A stretch of 64,000 bases of DNA from Schistocerca nitens (GCF_023898315.1 NC_064622.1:78750387-78814386), one strand, 5' to 3'. Shown: positions 22,844 to 33,628, counted from the stretch's first letter. Program-made: numbers and translations. Notes: generated by a model not told the origin, from the letters alone.

Positions 22844-23300
22844 AAAAAAAAAAACTGACTGGGTAGTTAAGGCGGGGTGTAATGTTTGACGCGACAGCGC
22901 CGGTGGCCGTGCGCGGAGGGGGTCAGCGGGGCGGCAGGCGGCGTCTTGGCGCGGCGCGTTTGATGTGGCGGCCAGGGGGCGCTTGCGCGCGCGATGGGCG
23001 GCGACCGCAGCCTTCGGGCCGGCCGCGCGCTGCCCGGTGGCGGCTGTCACGCATTGACGGCCGCGTCACCTGCACGCCAACGCCGGCGCCGCCACTGGCG
23101 CCAGTGACAGCGTCGAAACGCGACGGCCGTTTGACACCGCAGTGCGCGGCGCGGGCCGCCGGCCGGCTGGCCGTGGCAGCTGCCCGCTGCGCGCACTCCG
23201 TCCACTGTGCGCCCGCCCCCACTGCGAACGCCCCTGTCGATCAGCCGCGCCGCCCGCCCTCTTTCCCATCACCCTGTCACTCACCCTCTGACAGGCGAAG
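22844..23300. other. GC-rich CpG patch
   Basis: One of the most CpG-dense stretches (about 22875-23265), made of GGC/GCC-type sequence. Long Ala/Arg-rich frames exist on both strands and none has a domain. A T-run follows at about 23324-23340. Confidence 0.45.
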
Positions 23301-23370
23301 CTGGTGTGATGCTTTTTCCTTTATTTTTTTTTTTTTTTTTGTGTCCAACTATTGCGATGCTTCGACAGTG

Positions 23371-24992
23371 TACATCTACATCTACTTCTACATTTATACT
23401 CCGCAAGCCACCCAATGGTGTGTGGCGGAGGGCACTTTACGTGCCACTGTCATTACCTCCCTTTCCGGTTCCAGTCGCGTATGGTTCGCGGGAAGAACGA
23501 CTGCCGGAAAGCCTCCGTGCGCGCTCGAATCTCTCTAATTTTACATTCGTGATCTCCTCGGGAGGTATAAGTAGGGGGAAGCAATATATCCGATACCTCA
23601 TCCAAAAACGTGCCCTCTCGAAACCTGGACAGCAATCTACACCGCGATGCAGAGCGCCTCTCTTGCAGACTCTGCCACTGGAGTTTGCTAAACATCTCCG
23701 TAACGCTATCACTCTTACCAAATAACCCTGTGACGAAACGCGCCGCTCTTCTTTGGATCTTCTCTATCTCTTCCGTCAACCCGATCTGGTACGGATCCCA
23801 CACTGATGATCAATACTCAAGTATATGTCAAACGAGTGTTTTGTAAGCCACCTCCTTTGTTGATGGACTACATTTTCTAAGGACTCTCCCAATGAATCTC
23901 AACCTGGTACCCGCCTTACCAACAATTAATTTTATATGATCATTTCACTTAAAATCGTTCCGCACGCATACTCCCAGATATTTTACAGAAGTAACTGCTA
24001 CCATTGTTTGTTCCGCTATAACTGCTACCAGTGTTTGTTCCGCTATCATATAATCATACAATAAAGGATCCTTCTTTCTATGTATTCGCAATACGTTACA
24101 TTTGTCTATGTTAAGGGTCAGTTGCCACTCCCTGCACCAAGTGCCTATCCGCTGCAGATCTTCCTGCATTTTGCTACAATTTTCTAATGCTGCAACTTCT
24201 CTGTATACTACAGCATCATGCGTGAAAAGCCGCATGGAACTTCCGACACTATCTACTAGGTCATTTATATATATTGTGAAAAGCAATGGTCCCATAACAC
24301 TCCCCTGTGGCACGCCAGAGGTTACTTCCACGTCTGTAGACGTCTCTCCATTGATAACAACATGCTGTGTTCTGTTTGCTAAAAACTCTTCAATCCAGCC
24401 ACACAGCTGGTCTGATATTCCGTAGGCTCTTACTTTATCAGGCGACAGTGCGGAACTGTATCGAACGCCTTCCGGAAGCCAAGAAAAATAGTATCTACCT
24501 GGGAGCCTGTATCTAATATTTTCTGGGTGTCATGAACAAATAAAGCGAGTTGGGTCTCACATGATCGCTGTTTCCGGAATCCATGTTGATTCCTACATAG
24601 TAGATTCTGGATTTCCAGAAACGACATGATACTCGAGCAAAAAACATGTTCTAAAATTCTACAACAGATCGACGTCAGAGATATAGGTCTATAGTTTTGC
24701 GCATCTGCTCGACGACCCTTCTTGAAGACTGGGACTACCTGTGCTCTTTTTCCATTCATTTGGAACCATCCGTTCCTCTAGAGACTTGGCGGTACACGGC
24801 TGTTAGAAGGGGGGGGGGACAAGTTCTTTCGCGTACTCTGTGTAGAATCGAATTGGTGTCCCGTCAGGTCCAGTGGACTTTCCTCCCTTGAGTGATTCCA
24901 GTTGCTTTTCTATTCCTTGGACACTTATTTCGATATCACAAGTAATCAGAGAGTTCTGCTGCCTGAGCATATTTCTTCTGCTCGCGACCACG
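23371..24992 (-). pseudogene. CR1/Jockey-type LINE, 5'-truncated and degraded
   Basis: Minus-strand fragments in order: LKGGKSTGPDGTPIRFYTEY (24803-24991); VVPVFKKGRRADAQNYRPIS with HGFRKQRSCETQLALFVHD and RKAFDTVPH (24430-24759); SGVPQGSVMGPLLFTIYIND (24331 leftward); and the C-terminal VWDPYQIG...IEKIQRRAARFVTGLF (23453-23803). This is the normal order of a LINE reverse transcriptase. The catalytic FADD box is mutated to FTHD (complement of 24215-24229). Frames change near a G-run at 24811-24820 and near 24430, and at least three stops lie between 23810 and 23945. The 3' end at 23371 is a GTAGAT-type short repeat. The endonuclease half is missing. Confidence 0.88.
23992..24045 (+). repeat. 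27-bp in-frame tandem duplication inside the LINE
   Basis: Two 27-bp units (23992-24018, 24019-24045) differing at one base. On the minus strand they encode AEQTLVAVI and AEQTMVAVT. Confidence 0.9.
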
Positions 24993-25053
24993 TGGCTATG
25001 TGGAGAGCTCTCGACATGATCGGTGCGTTGTCAAGTCCGGTGATGATGTACTA

Positions 25054-25070
25054 CCCCCCCCCCCCCCCCC
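25054..25070 (+). repeat. Poly-C run (17)
   Basis: Uninterrupted C run between the end of one LINE fragment and the start of another. Confidence 0.95.
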
Positions 25071-25079
25071 GCAACCTAG

Positions 25080-25990
25080 TCCTAAAACATGGCGGGTTCC
25101 AGCCGTGAGGCGGCTGGCCAAGTCCATGTCCTGGCGAAACAGGGAGGGTGTAGGGAGTCTAAGTCTGGTGTTTTTTCATTAATTGTTTCTCAGCTACTCT
25201 TTGAGGACTTTGCTTGAGATTGCATCTGCTAGGTTAAAAAATGGTTCAAATGGCTCTGATCACTATGGGACTCAACTGCTGTGGTCATTAGTCCCCTAGA
25301 ACTTAGAACTACTTAAACCTAACTAACCTAAGGACAGCACACAACACCCAGCCATCACGAGGCAGAGAAAATCCCTGACCCCGCCGGGAATCGAACCCGG
25401 GAACCCGGGCGTGGGAAGCGAGAACGCTACCGCACGACATCTGCTAGGTTATTCAGGACGTTAAATGTGTCCTCTTGCCTGAGCAGGTGGTGCGTGTCGT
25501 TGTTTGGTAGTTGTTCCTTAAATTGTTGTGCAACGTCGTCGAAGAGGGGGCACTCGTACACCACATTGTCCGGGGTGCCCTGCACTGCTCCACAGTCACA
25601 CGCTGGTGTGGCCCTCTTCCCAAACCGACACAAATATGTCGGGTAGGGTCCATGCCCAGTAAAAAAGTGCAGCAAGCCTCTAGTTAGTTTGATATATGTA
25701 AGTTTTAAGGGTTCCTCTATGTTTGGGAGTAGCTCATGTGTTCTTCGCCCTGTCTCATCGTTATTCCAAAGATCCTGCCGTAATTCTATCCCCCTTCTTT
25801 TAATGCTTGGTTTATCTCCTACGTATACCCCCATGATCAACCTTCACGGAATTTCTTTCCCAGATAAAATTGCGCTCCGAACCCGGCTCGACGAGTTCTT
25901 CGTCTCAAAACCACGTGATTCCTATAGTCGCGGAATCGAAACGTTACCCCAGCGTTGGCAGTCTTACAAAATAGTGAAGTAGAATATATT
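25080..25990 (-). pseudogene. R1-like LINE, ORF2 C-terminal end, interrupted by SINE B
   Basis: The minus-strand frame 25427-25840 reads RQDLWNNDETGRRTHELLPN, then LTRGLLHFFTGHGPYPTYLC, then a Cys cluster CDCG...GTPDNVVYECP. This is the C-terminal zinc-knuckle region of R1-clade LINE polyproteins, where family members usually have His in place of the Asn of PDN. The frame breaks at the SINE insertion and sequence resumes left of 25236. Part or all of the 3' UTR probably lies at 25080-25222. The element is old and inactive. Confidence 0.7.
25237..25437 (-). mobile_element. SINE B inserted in the R1-like LINE
   Basis: SINE B has a tRNA-Gly-like head (ctcgcttcccacgc, then ggttcgattcccgg) joined by a 'gattttctctgcctcgtgat' linker to the same body as SINE A. 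The 14-bp duplication 'catctgctaggtta' (25223-25236, 25438-25451) brackets it and is LINE sequence, so the SINE is younger. The head start is clipped by a few bases. Confidence 0.93.
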
Positions 25991-26543
25991 AGTGATGACT
26001 ACAGTGCGTGTTGTGTCTGCTGTGTTTATTGAACATAGGAAAACGCTAGGAACTTACGTACCAACCTAATAAATCGTTCAGAAATAGAAGTGTATCGGTG
26101 GCGTGGGAGTCGGCTGCGCCGCTGGCAGCCCGTGCCGGGAGGAGCCGTAAACGCGGAAGAGCGGAACCGGCGGGGCCAGGCCAGTAGCCTTTCGCCGAGA
26201 GATGCTCATTTCCGGCGGCCGCTCCTCCGTATCTCGTTTATCGGGCGGCTGTGAAATCGCCGCAGTGCAGGCGCCCAGTCGTAATGAACAAGATGGTGGG
26301 AGGCTGTCGAACCGCGAGGATGAGGCCAGAGGAAGGAAGCGGCGACGAGCCGAGATACGCGCCGGCGGCCACCGCCTGCCGCCGATACCGGCCGCCTCCT
26401 AGGCGAGAGCCCGCCGACTCTAATTCGCAGTTCCCGAGGGCGATGACCCCACTGCGGGGGCGTTCCGAGGAGTCCGACGCCGACACGTACCAGCCTGATC
26501 CTCAGCACCGTGGCGCACGCAACAATGCTCCGTTGTCTCTCTC

Positions 26544-26545
<2 letters not shown>
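25991..26545. other. GC-rich patch
   Basis: CpG-rich from about 26100 to 26520. Arg/Ala-rich frames on both strands without domains. Confidence 0.4.

Positions 26546-26600
<55 letters not shown>
26546..26600 (+). repeat. (GT)n microsatellite
   Basis: About 55 bp of GT repeats. Confidence 0.95.
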
Positions 26601-26601
<1 letters not shown>

Positions 26602-26667
26602 CGTGGTGTTTGGTCGCTAAACGGCGACGTTATCCGTGGTGTTTGGTCGCTAAACGGCGACGCTATC
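26602..26667 (+). repeat. 33-bp tandem duplication
   Basis: Two 33-bp units (26602-26634, 26635-26667) with one mismatch, directly after the GT tract. Each contains the small palindrome gtcgc-taaacg-gcgac. Confidence 0.92.
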
Positions 26668-27049
26668 AGGGCCCTTAGTAGGAACTAATTTGGCTAAAAT
26701 ACCTTAAAAAAAGTCGTACACAGTGACACTCACCCTCTCCCAGCCTCACTGACGGTCACCCACACAATCACACTGTCGTACAGCCTTTCAGAGAGCGTAA
26801 ATTTTGTTTAAAATTGCCAATTAAAACACAATCAATACAAGAGAAAGCTAAAATAAGGACACGGGGAAATGTAATTGGCTAATCACTTACAAAACATATG
26901 GATGAGCCAGCCACCCTCAACATATTAAAATCTTTCCCTAATTTTAGCGCACGAGCTAGATATTTCACAAAACCATGAAGTTGAGTCACATTCTTCTGCT
27001 TGTCTATTAAAGTAGAGGACACATCCGGTAGCTTATCAGCTGTACTCTG
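26668..27049. other. Unrecognised DNA
   Basis: No gene or repeat family seen. Confidence 0.35.
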
Positions 27050-27201
27050 TCATCCGTCCCCTAGAACTTAGAACTACTTAAACCTAACTAACCTAAGGAC
27101 ATCTCACACATCCATGCCGAGGCAGGATTCGAACCTGCGACCGTAGCGGTCGCGCGGTTCCACACTGAAGCGCCTAGAACCGCTCGGCCACAGCTGCCGG
27201 C
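27050..27201 (-). mobile_element. SINE A copy, 3' end missing
   Basis: Head and first half of the body are present; the sequence stops at 'cccctagaactt' plus a few bases, so the 'gagccatttgaacc' tail is absent. No convincing duplication. Confidence 0.88.
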
Positions 27202-27204
27202 CAG

Positions 27205-27600
27205 GAGCCGTGCATCTTAGGGTTGTGTCCTATGCGAAGGCGAGTGAGAAGAACCTCAGCCCTCTACGTTTCGGCCGACTTGTCTTTATGAGGCACACCT
27301 TACTGTTTGTCACTTCGAGCCACTCTTCATCTCACCTACGCATGACTCTATACCTCAACAGTGAGATGACAGCACCTAGGAGGATTGCGCCCTGGACTAT
27401 CGGATTATCGCGACACACCTCTTTGGCTACTGCTTCCGCCAGTTCGTTTCCCTCAACATCCACGTGCCTTGGTACCCAATAGAAAACAGTTTCTTCCCAG
27501 CCTTTGTAGACGGAAAAGGCGTCCAGGATATTCGGGACCTCTTTATCCGCAGAATGTTGCAGAGAGTTAAGCACACTCAGGAAGTAGAAACAGACGAGGA
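27205..27600 (-). pseudogene. LINE RNase H fragment (R1-like)
   Basis: The minus frame 27332-27574 contains FYWVPRHVDVEGNELAEAVA, the second half of the RNase H domain of R1/I-type LINEs, where the usual motif is GNELAD. Sequence to 27205 reads on with a stop. It has the same strand and the correct order relative to the C-terminal fragment at 25080-25990, so both could come from one insertion later split by 1.2 kb, but they may equally be independent. Confidence 0.65.
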
Positions 27601-27601
27601 A

Positions 27602-28711
27602 TTCAGCAGTCGCTACACATCTTATCTTCTACAGTGCCGTCAATAATTCTGCATCGAAGAGAAATGCTCATTTGTTACCTGGTAGAGTTCACTGCCCCCC
27701 CCCCCCCCCAAAGGACAAGAAATCGCTGCATTCGTCACTTGCTAGAATTCACTCATGGAAGAGCAGCGTTCAGCTGTACTCTTGTTATGCAAAAGAGGTG
27801 CTATGGAAAATGACTTGTTTATGCGAAAAATGTGTCGGAACATACATTAAACTGTAGCCCCCCCCCCAATAGTTTGAACCTAACCTTCGGGTTGATGACA
27901 GGTGTAGCTTTCTTTACGGCATTTAATCCCTAGAAATTATCAGCATTTTCCTCTGACACTTAACGCCACTTTAACCAACGGACATCGTATTGTAACAGTC
28001 CCTTATACAACTGATGGTCGGCGCAGTGCCTGTCCCTTCGGACATGCATGCATCGATCTTCTAAACAACACAGGCACTGCACCATGACGTTCGTTTTCGT
28101 GACTTCTCCACTTGCTTTATCGCCTTCCCAGCGTTGTTCAATTTTTCACGTTGTTTGTTCCAACTTACAGCACATTTTTTGCTTCTTCGTTTTCTTCTCC
28201 CGGCAGACTATAAGATATTGTGTAAAATTATTTAAATGTTGCTTTGTTTTGTGCCATGCCGTCTGTTACACCACTTTCCCGTACATCTTTCTGTTTTCCT
28301 TCGATCTGCCGATTGGAGTTCTATATTACTCTCGTATACGCAATTGGCGAGACGTGTTATTCATCGATAATGCATTACAAAAGAAACTCACTTTCTTCTT
28401 ATGGCGTTGGACTACCCTTTCTTCATTCCTTTTTGAGTCCTTCCGTTATTCTGTGTCTATTTTTGTCTATTTCTGTTCTCATGGACTTCAAGAAAACGTT
28501 ACGTCTTTCAGTATCACGTAACTTTGGATCACTCTGGTTAGAGTGTGGGAAGCTGCCAGAAGACCGGCATACGGTTAGTTAAGTTCACACGATTTAGAAA
28601 ACAAATTTACTAATGTGGTTGGAGAGTCTACTGACAGGTATAGCCTCATCCTTCCTTCGCATTCTCTAGGTATACTTTATTCACTTACTGTTTCTCTTTC
28701 TCTTTTCGTTC
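27602..28711. other. Unrecognised DNA with poly-C runs
   Basis: C runs at 27695-27709 and about 27858-27866. The 157-codon frame at 28048-28521 has no domain, signal or splice context that I can support. Confidence 0.35.
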
Positions 28712-28723
28712 ACAACGAGTAGA

Positions 28724-28914
28724 AAATGGCTCTGTGCACTATGGGACTTAACATCTGTGGTCATCAGTCCCCTAGAACTTAGAACTACTTAAATCTAACT
28801 AACCTAAGGACATCACACACATCCATGCCAGAGGCAGGATTCGAACCTGCGACCGTAGCGGTCACACGGTTCCGGACTGAAGCGCCTAGAACCGCACGGT
28901 CACACCGACCGGCT
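28724..28914 (-). mobile_element. SINE A copy
   Basis: Full length. Duplication 'acaacgagtaga' at 28712-28723 and 28915-28926. Confidence 0.95.
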
Positions 28915-28926
28915 ACAACGAGTAGA

Positions 28927-29473
28927 TACATTTGTATATATTCACATTTTCTAAACTGTATTGAGTGATATTAGGGATACCCTTACATAGGATGACGTGT
29001 TTTCCTTTTTTTACAGTTTGTATTGGAACTGGTACCGCACTCAGAATATTGCTTTCTTGGTGTTCATAACTGACGACGTGTACCACTCTTCTAGAGAAAG
29101 TCTCCCAACATATCACTCGAATGCTTGTTCTTGTTGTTCATGTGACGATACGCCCTCGCACACTGCGTCTTCAGAACGGCAGTAAAACAATCGGGGCTCC
29201 TCCTTACGTAACTTGTTGGTCTTATCAGGCTATCTCCCAGGAATCATTAAGCGTTAATTCCGCGTCCCCAGCCAGGACAGACAAACAGAATGCAGCTTGA
29301 TGACGCTCATCTCTGTTTGCGGGGAACAACGTTCAAGGACTCGCTTCATTGGTAATCTGCCGCTCGCATTCGCCCTCACACCACGATTGCCGGCACATTT
29401 CTCGATACGCATCCGAATTAATTGCTATCCTAAAGAGAAGTACGGCAGTTTCATGATTTTCAAAATAGTCCTC
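28927..29473. other. Unrecognised DNA
   Basis: A splice-acceptor-like 'cctttttttacag' ends at about 29017, but no donor of comparable strength follows an open frame. No repeat recognised. Confidence 0.35.
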
Positions 29474-29484
29474 GAAAATTCTTT

Positions 29485-29700
29485 GTCCGCAGTTCGTGGT
29501 CGTGCGGTAGCATTCTCGCTTCCCACGCCCGGGTTCCCGGGTTCGATTCCCGGCGGGGTCAGTGATTTTCTCTGCCTCGTGATGACTGGGTGTTGTGTGA
29601 TGTCCTTAGGTTAGTTAGGTATAAGTAGTTCTAAGTTCTAGGGGACTGATGACCATAGCTGTTAAGTCCCATAGTGCTCAGAGCCATTTGAACCATTTTT
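29485..29700 (+). mobile_element. SINE B copy
   Basis: Complete, with Gly-type head, linker and shared body. Duplication 'gaaaattcttt' at 29474-29484 and 29701-29711. Confidence 0.95.
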
Positions 29701-29711
29701 GAAAATTCTTT

Positions 29712-30828
29712 CTTTTTCGCTTAGAATTTACAATACACTCCTACAGTTAGTATAAGGACAAAGTAGCACATGCTGTTAACGCAACCTCTTTTACAATGAC
29801 GAAGGAGAAGCAGACAGGCCGGCAAAAGTTCAAGTAACTCAGAAGTTTTATTTCCCCGGTGGAAGCCTGACCGTAATATTGTGGCTGATAAAGAGCGTTG
29901 TGAGTTGACGCAACAACACCATTAAAAGACAGATGTTTACAACGACGGAACAAAGTAAAATTCCGTCTGATCGTAGCGAGTTTGCCGCCGACAGAACTCG
30001 TCTCCACGGGAGGGTCTCCCTGCGAAACGCCGAACCAGCTCCTGGTTGCGAAACGTTTTACGGCGTCGCGTCACGTCGAAAGCACCGCCGGCCTCCTGCA
30101 GTGTCACAAATCACGCAGATTTACGGTCTGTTTATTGCGATCGGCGACGGCCGAAGCAGCCGTGCGGTACGCGCTATTTAAGCAACCGGAGTGCCGCACC
30201 CACCGGGCCCACTTAGCGGTCGGCCATCGGCGGCCGGGCGCACGCAGCGCGGCCTGCGATTCGCGGATCACTTGGCCGGCTTCCGGCGGATGCGGCGCTC
30301 AGCGCGCTCCTTTCGGATGAAGCAATTATTGCGACATTATCTGGCTTGATTAAACAGCTGGGCAGGAAATGTGTAATCGCTGAATGCGCATAAGGAACGC
30401 GATTAACGTACGAGTGCGTCCTCTGTTGCTCGCCCCCATTTGTTTTGCTTACTGCTCCAGTTGCTGCTCTGGCACCTCCATGAGGGCACCGGAATGACAA
30501 AGCGTTACTTGTGTCCAGCAAGCGGCCTGCTTTCTGAAGTAGTGGATTAGTAGAACCGTTGGGAAATTGTCGACTGCCCCAGGTATGTGAACGCAGTATC
30601 ATCTGGAAACTATCACTTCTGTATGTCCGAAAGAACAGACACCACATACATAATTAAGGTGAGGACGACCAATCGATCAGTTCAGTGCAGGCGCACACCA
30701 CGCTCCAATTATTACGGAAATCGCGAGCAATGAGGATAACGGGTAAGGGGCACTAGATATGTAGTGTGTGGATAAATTGAGAATTTGGGTCTGATGGGAG
30801 CCGTACTAAGATAGTCCGTGTTGTTACG
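29712..30828. other. Unique DNA with a GC-rich patch
   Basis: CpG-rich between about 29950 and 30330, with AT-containing phrases such as 'cagatttacggtctgtttat' embedded. No gene recognised. Confidence 0.4.
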
Positions 30829-31275
30829 ACGACCAGTGTCCGGATGGCGCAGTGATCATCGCATCTGCCTACCAAGCAGGAAACCCGCGTTCGAATCCCT
30901 GCCGGCACGGTAGCTCAGCGTGTTCGGTCAGAGCGTTAGCTACCCTTTATAATAAAAAAAAACTGAGCGAACAGATGAACGAACAAACTGAACGGGTGTC
31001 ATAGGACGTCCGCCCTGAACTAATTCAGCGAACAATACAGGACAAAAATGCCGGCACGGTAGCTCAGCGTGTTCGGTCAGAGGGTTAGCTGCCCTCTGTA
31101 ATTAAAAAAAAAAAACTGAGTTAATGGATCAACGATGAACTGAAACGGGTGCCTTGCGACGTCCGCCCCGAGCAGATGCAACGAGCTAAAATGAACAAAA
31201 CGAGATTTAAAAAAAAAATCCCAGTCTGGCACAAATTTTTAACTTTTCCCATTGATTTAAATCAATGTCCATTAG
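30829..31275 (+). mobile_element. SINE G copy split by a SINE F dimer
   Basis: The tRNA-like head 'ccggatggcgcagtgatcat' with box B 'gttcgaatccc' ends at 30899. The tail 'tctggcacaaatttttaact' and 'ttgatttaaatcaatg' resumes at 31223. A short duplication 'aatccc' (30894-30899, 31217-31222) flanks the insert. Outer boundaries are approximate. Confidence 0.6.
30900..31218 (+). mobile_element. SINE F tandem dimer
   Basis: Two head-to-tail units, 30900-31048 and 31049-31218. Each begins 'tgccggcacggtagctcagc', reads 'gtgttcggtcagag', passes an A-rich internal stretch and continues with 'gacgtccgcc'. The first ends in a short A-run (31044-31048), the second in a longer one. Confidence 0.8.
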
Positions 31276-31575
31276 CAGCTAATGCCATTAATTCCTTTGT
31301 ATCTTGAACTATCACTCCGGCTGTGGCTACGTCGTTGTTCCTCAATATCCTTTCGTAGCCCAGAGACTGTGCACATAACAACAATGAAGTTTGCAGCACA
31401 GTAGCGAGGTACTGGCGGAAGTAACTCTTTGAGGTTGGCTCATTAGTCCTGCGCGGAGAGCTCAGTCGGTAAGAAAATTGCCCGAGAAATGCAAGATTCA
31501 GCGTTCGAGTCTCTGAATGGGTCAGTTTTAACATGCAGGAAGATTCACAGTATCTCCTGGCTGCATGGCGGAGCA
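31276..31575 (+). mobile_element. SINE H copy, diverged
   Basis: The tRNA-like unit 'gagagctcagtcggtaag' with 'gcgttcgagtctctgaatgg' is followed by 'gtcagttttaacatgcagga', as in the better copy at 36893-37118. Upstream 'gaggtactggcggaagtaac' belongs to the longer form of the family. Left limit uncertain. Confidence 0.6.
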
Positions 31576-31730
31576 TAAACTTTCCCCCATTTAGCTACAC
31601 ACACACACGCACACACACACGAGCGCGTGCAATCAAAGAAAAAGCATATGCTATTAGTATGTTACAGGAGACAGCAATAATTAGCTATAAATTAAGGAAC
31701 CGCACTTAATTTAATGCAACCTGGTAGCTT

Positions 31731-31932
31731 CAAAAATGGTTCAAATGGCTCTGAGCACTATGGGACTTAACTTCTGAGGTCATCAGTCCCCTAGAACTTA
31801 GAACTACTTAAACCTAACTAACCTAAGGACATCACACACATCCATGCCCGAGGCAGGATTCGAACCTGCGACCGTAGCGGTCGCGCGGTTCCGGACTGTA
31901 GCGCCTAGAACCGCTCGGCCACTCCGGCCGGC
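31731..31932 (-). mobile_element. SINE A copy
   Basis: Full length with little divergence. I could not find a clear target duplication. Confidence 0.93.
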
Positions 31933-33093
31933 TTGCACCATTAGAGACGAAGATTATACGCACTTTTGAGCTAAAATTCAATCTTACACATTGCAATGAA
32001 TGGGAATTACGATGTTCCGAAAAAGGGATTTTTTTTTTTATTCTTTTGCTTTGTGTAATTTGAATCGTCCGCATAACTTATGCAGGCTGGAACTGAATGT
32101 ACAAGGTGAAGCATTTTATACCCAGATGTGCAGGTGACAAGATAGGGCAAACACGTAGGTGGCACTCGCTGCTTTCGTTGCGGCACTTCTCGTGGCTGGC
32201 GGCCACTATGGTTCGTGGGCCTCGACTCGCTTTGTCCGCCCGGCCGACACCCCGCGGCTCTCTGCCTCCTCTGCCGCGGGCGCGCCGCCGCCTCTTGACG
32301 TCAACGAGAGCCCGCCTGCTCCGTGACGTCACCGTCATCAACAAGTGAAAGCGATCCCCGTGCGACGCCGACGGATCCACTAATAAATATGCGCTCTGTA
32401 ATTGGGGGCGAGCGGTTTTTAATCGCCGTATCCGGCGTTTCTAGTTACGGAAAGGCGCTTCGCTGCCAGTAGCAGCCGAGCGGACGATCCGTCTGGACGC
32501 GCCGTGCTCGCGTCGTCTATTCCTGGCCCGTCCTAAGTACGGAGCTGCTCTCGGCAAGTGCTGGTACTCGCAAACGGCCACGGTGTACACGATACACATA
32601 CACACACTCTCTCTCTCTCCCTCCATTTTTTTGCGTTTTCTTGCGCGCTGGTAAACTTCCTACCGGACGGGTCTGGTCGCGTTGTACGCGCTAAGTTTGC
32701 TGTACCGCGTCAGTACAGCGGAGAGATTTGCGGCCGGTTACTTCCCTTCTGACACGGTATTCTTCGGCGAATTTTGCTCGTGGCGAAAAAAGTAGTGGGT
32801 ACTGAGGGAAGACAAACATTTATGTGTCGCTGTGTTTAAGCCTGGAGGAGGAAACATAAAAAAAGGAGAAGGGAAAGACGAAAAGTGAAAAAGATACGAA
32901 GTTCCTGCCGGAGTGGATGTACGTAATCGTTGCAAGCTATATGCACACTAAATCAGAACGAGTGTTGGATACTACATCTCACGCACTGCTATGGACGCCT
33001 AAGACCGAAACTCGTTGCAACGATCATAGAGTGAAGATAGAAGTCGTTTGCGTCAAATTGTGCTTCGCACTGGCTGTATTCAAGCAATAGAAA

Positions 33094-33098
<5 letters not shown>
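31933..33098. other. Unique DNA with a GC-rich patch
   Basis: CpG-rich between about 32150 and 32560, including two 'tgacgtca'-like sites near 32298 and 32325 (CRE/ATF-type sequences). A short (CT)n lies at about 32605-32620. No gene recognised. Confidence 0.4.

Positions 33099-33150
<52 letters not shown>
33099..33150 (+). repeat. (TA)n microsatellite
   Basis: About 52 bp of TA repeats, able to extrude as a cruciform. Confidence 0.95.
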
Positions 33151-33151
<1 letters not shown>

Positions 33152-33207
33152 TTACGAAGTATTTTTAGCCTATTATAAACCGTCAAAGCTCTCATAACAA
33201 CCGTATA

Positions 33208-33619
33208 GCCGGCCGGGTTGGCCGAGCGGTTCTAGGCGCTACAGTCTGGAACCGGGCGACAGCTACGGTCGCAGGTTCGAATCCTGCCTCGGGTATGGAT
33301 GTGTGTGATGTCCGCCGCGCGGGATTTCCCGAGCGGTTTGGTGCGCTGCAGTCATGGACTGTGCGGCTGGGCCCGGCAGAGGTTCGAGTCCCCCTCGGGC
33401 ATGGGTGTGTGTGTTTGTCCTTAGGATAATTTAAGTAGTGTGTAAGCTTACGGACTGATGACCTTAGCAGTTAAGTCCCATAAGATTTCACACACATTTG
33501 AACATTTTTTTGTGTGATGTCCTTAGGTTAGTTAGGTTTAAGTAGTTTTAAGTTTTAGATGACTGATGACCTCAGAAGTTAAGTCCCATAGTGCTCAGAG
33601 CCATTTCAACCATTTGAAG
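33208..33619 (+). mobile_element. SINE A copy, interrupted by a SINE C
   Basis: Head at 33208-33313, body resumes at 33511 or 33523. Outer duplication 'aaccgtata' at 33199-33207 and 33620-33628. The split falls in 'tgtgtgatgtcc', the junction of head and body. Confidence 0.95.
33314..33510 (+). mobile_element. SINE C nested in SINE A
   Basis: SINE C has a head 'cccgagcggtttggtgcgct', box B 'ggttcgagtcccc', body 'gtccttaggataatttaa' and tail 'cacacatttgaacatttt'. The 12-bp duplication 'tgtgtgatgtcc' (33302-33313, 33511-33522) is SINE A sequence. Here C is younger than A, the reverse of the A-in-D order at 18373. Confidence 0.95.
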
Positions 33620-33628
33620 AACCGTATA

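Noticed and set aside
28913..29116. Exon starting after 'cctttttttacag' near 29017
   Set aside because: The following frame is short and no good donor follows; an isolated acceptor-like sequence is expected by chance.
29495..29565. Apparent tRNA-Gly gene
   Set aside because: It is the head of SINE B. The same head occurs at 25365-25437 and 37420-37485, fused to the SINE body, and has extra bases in the arm.
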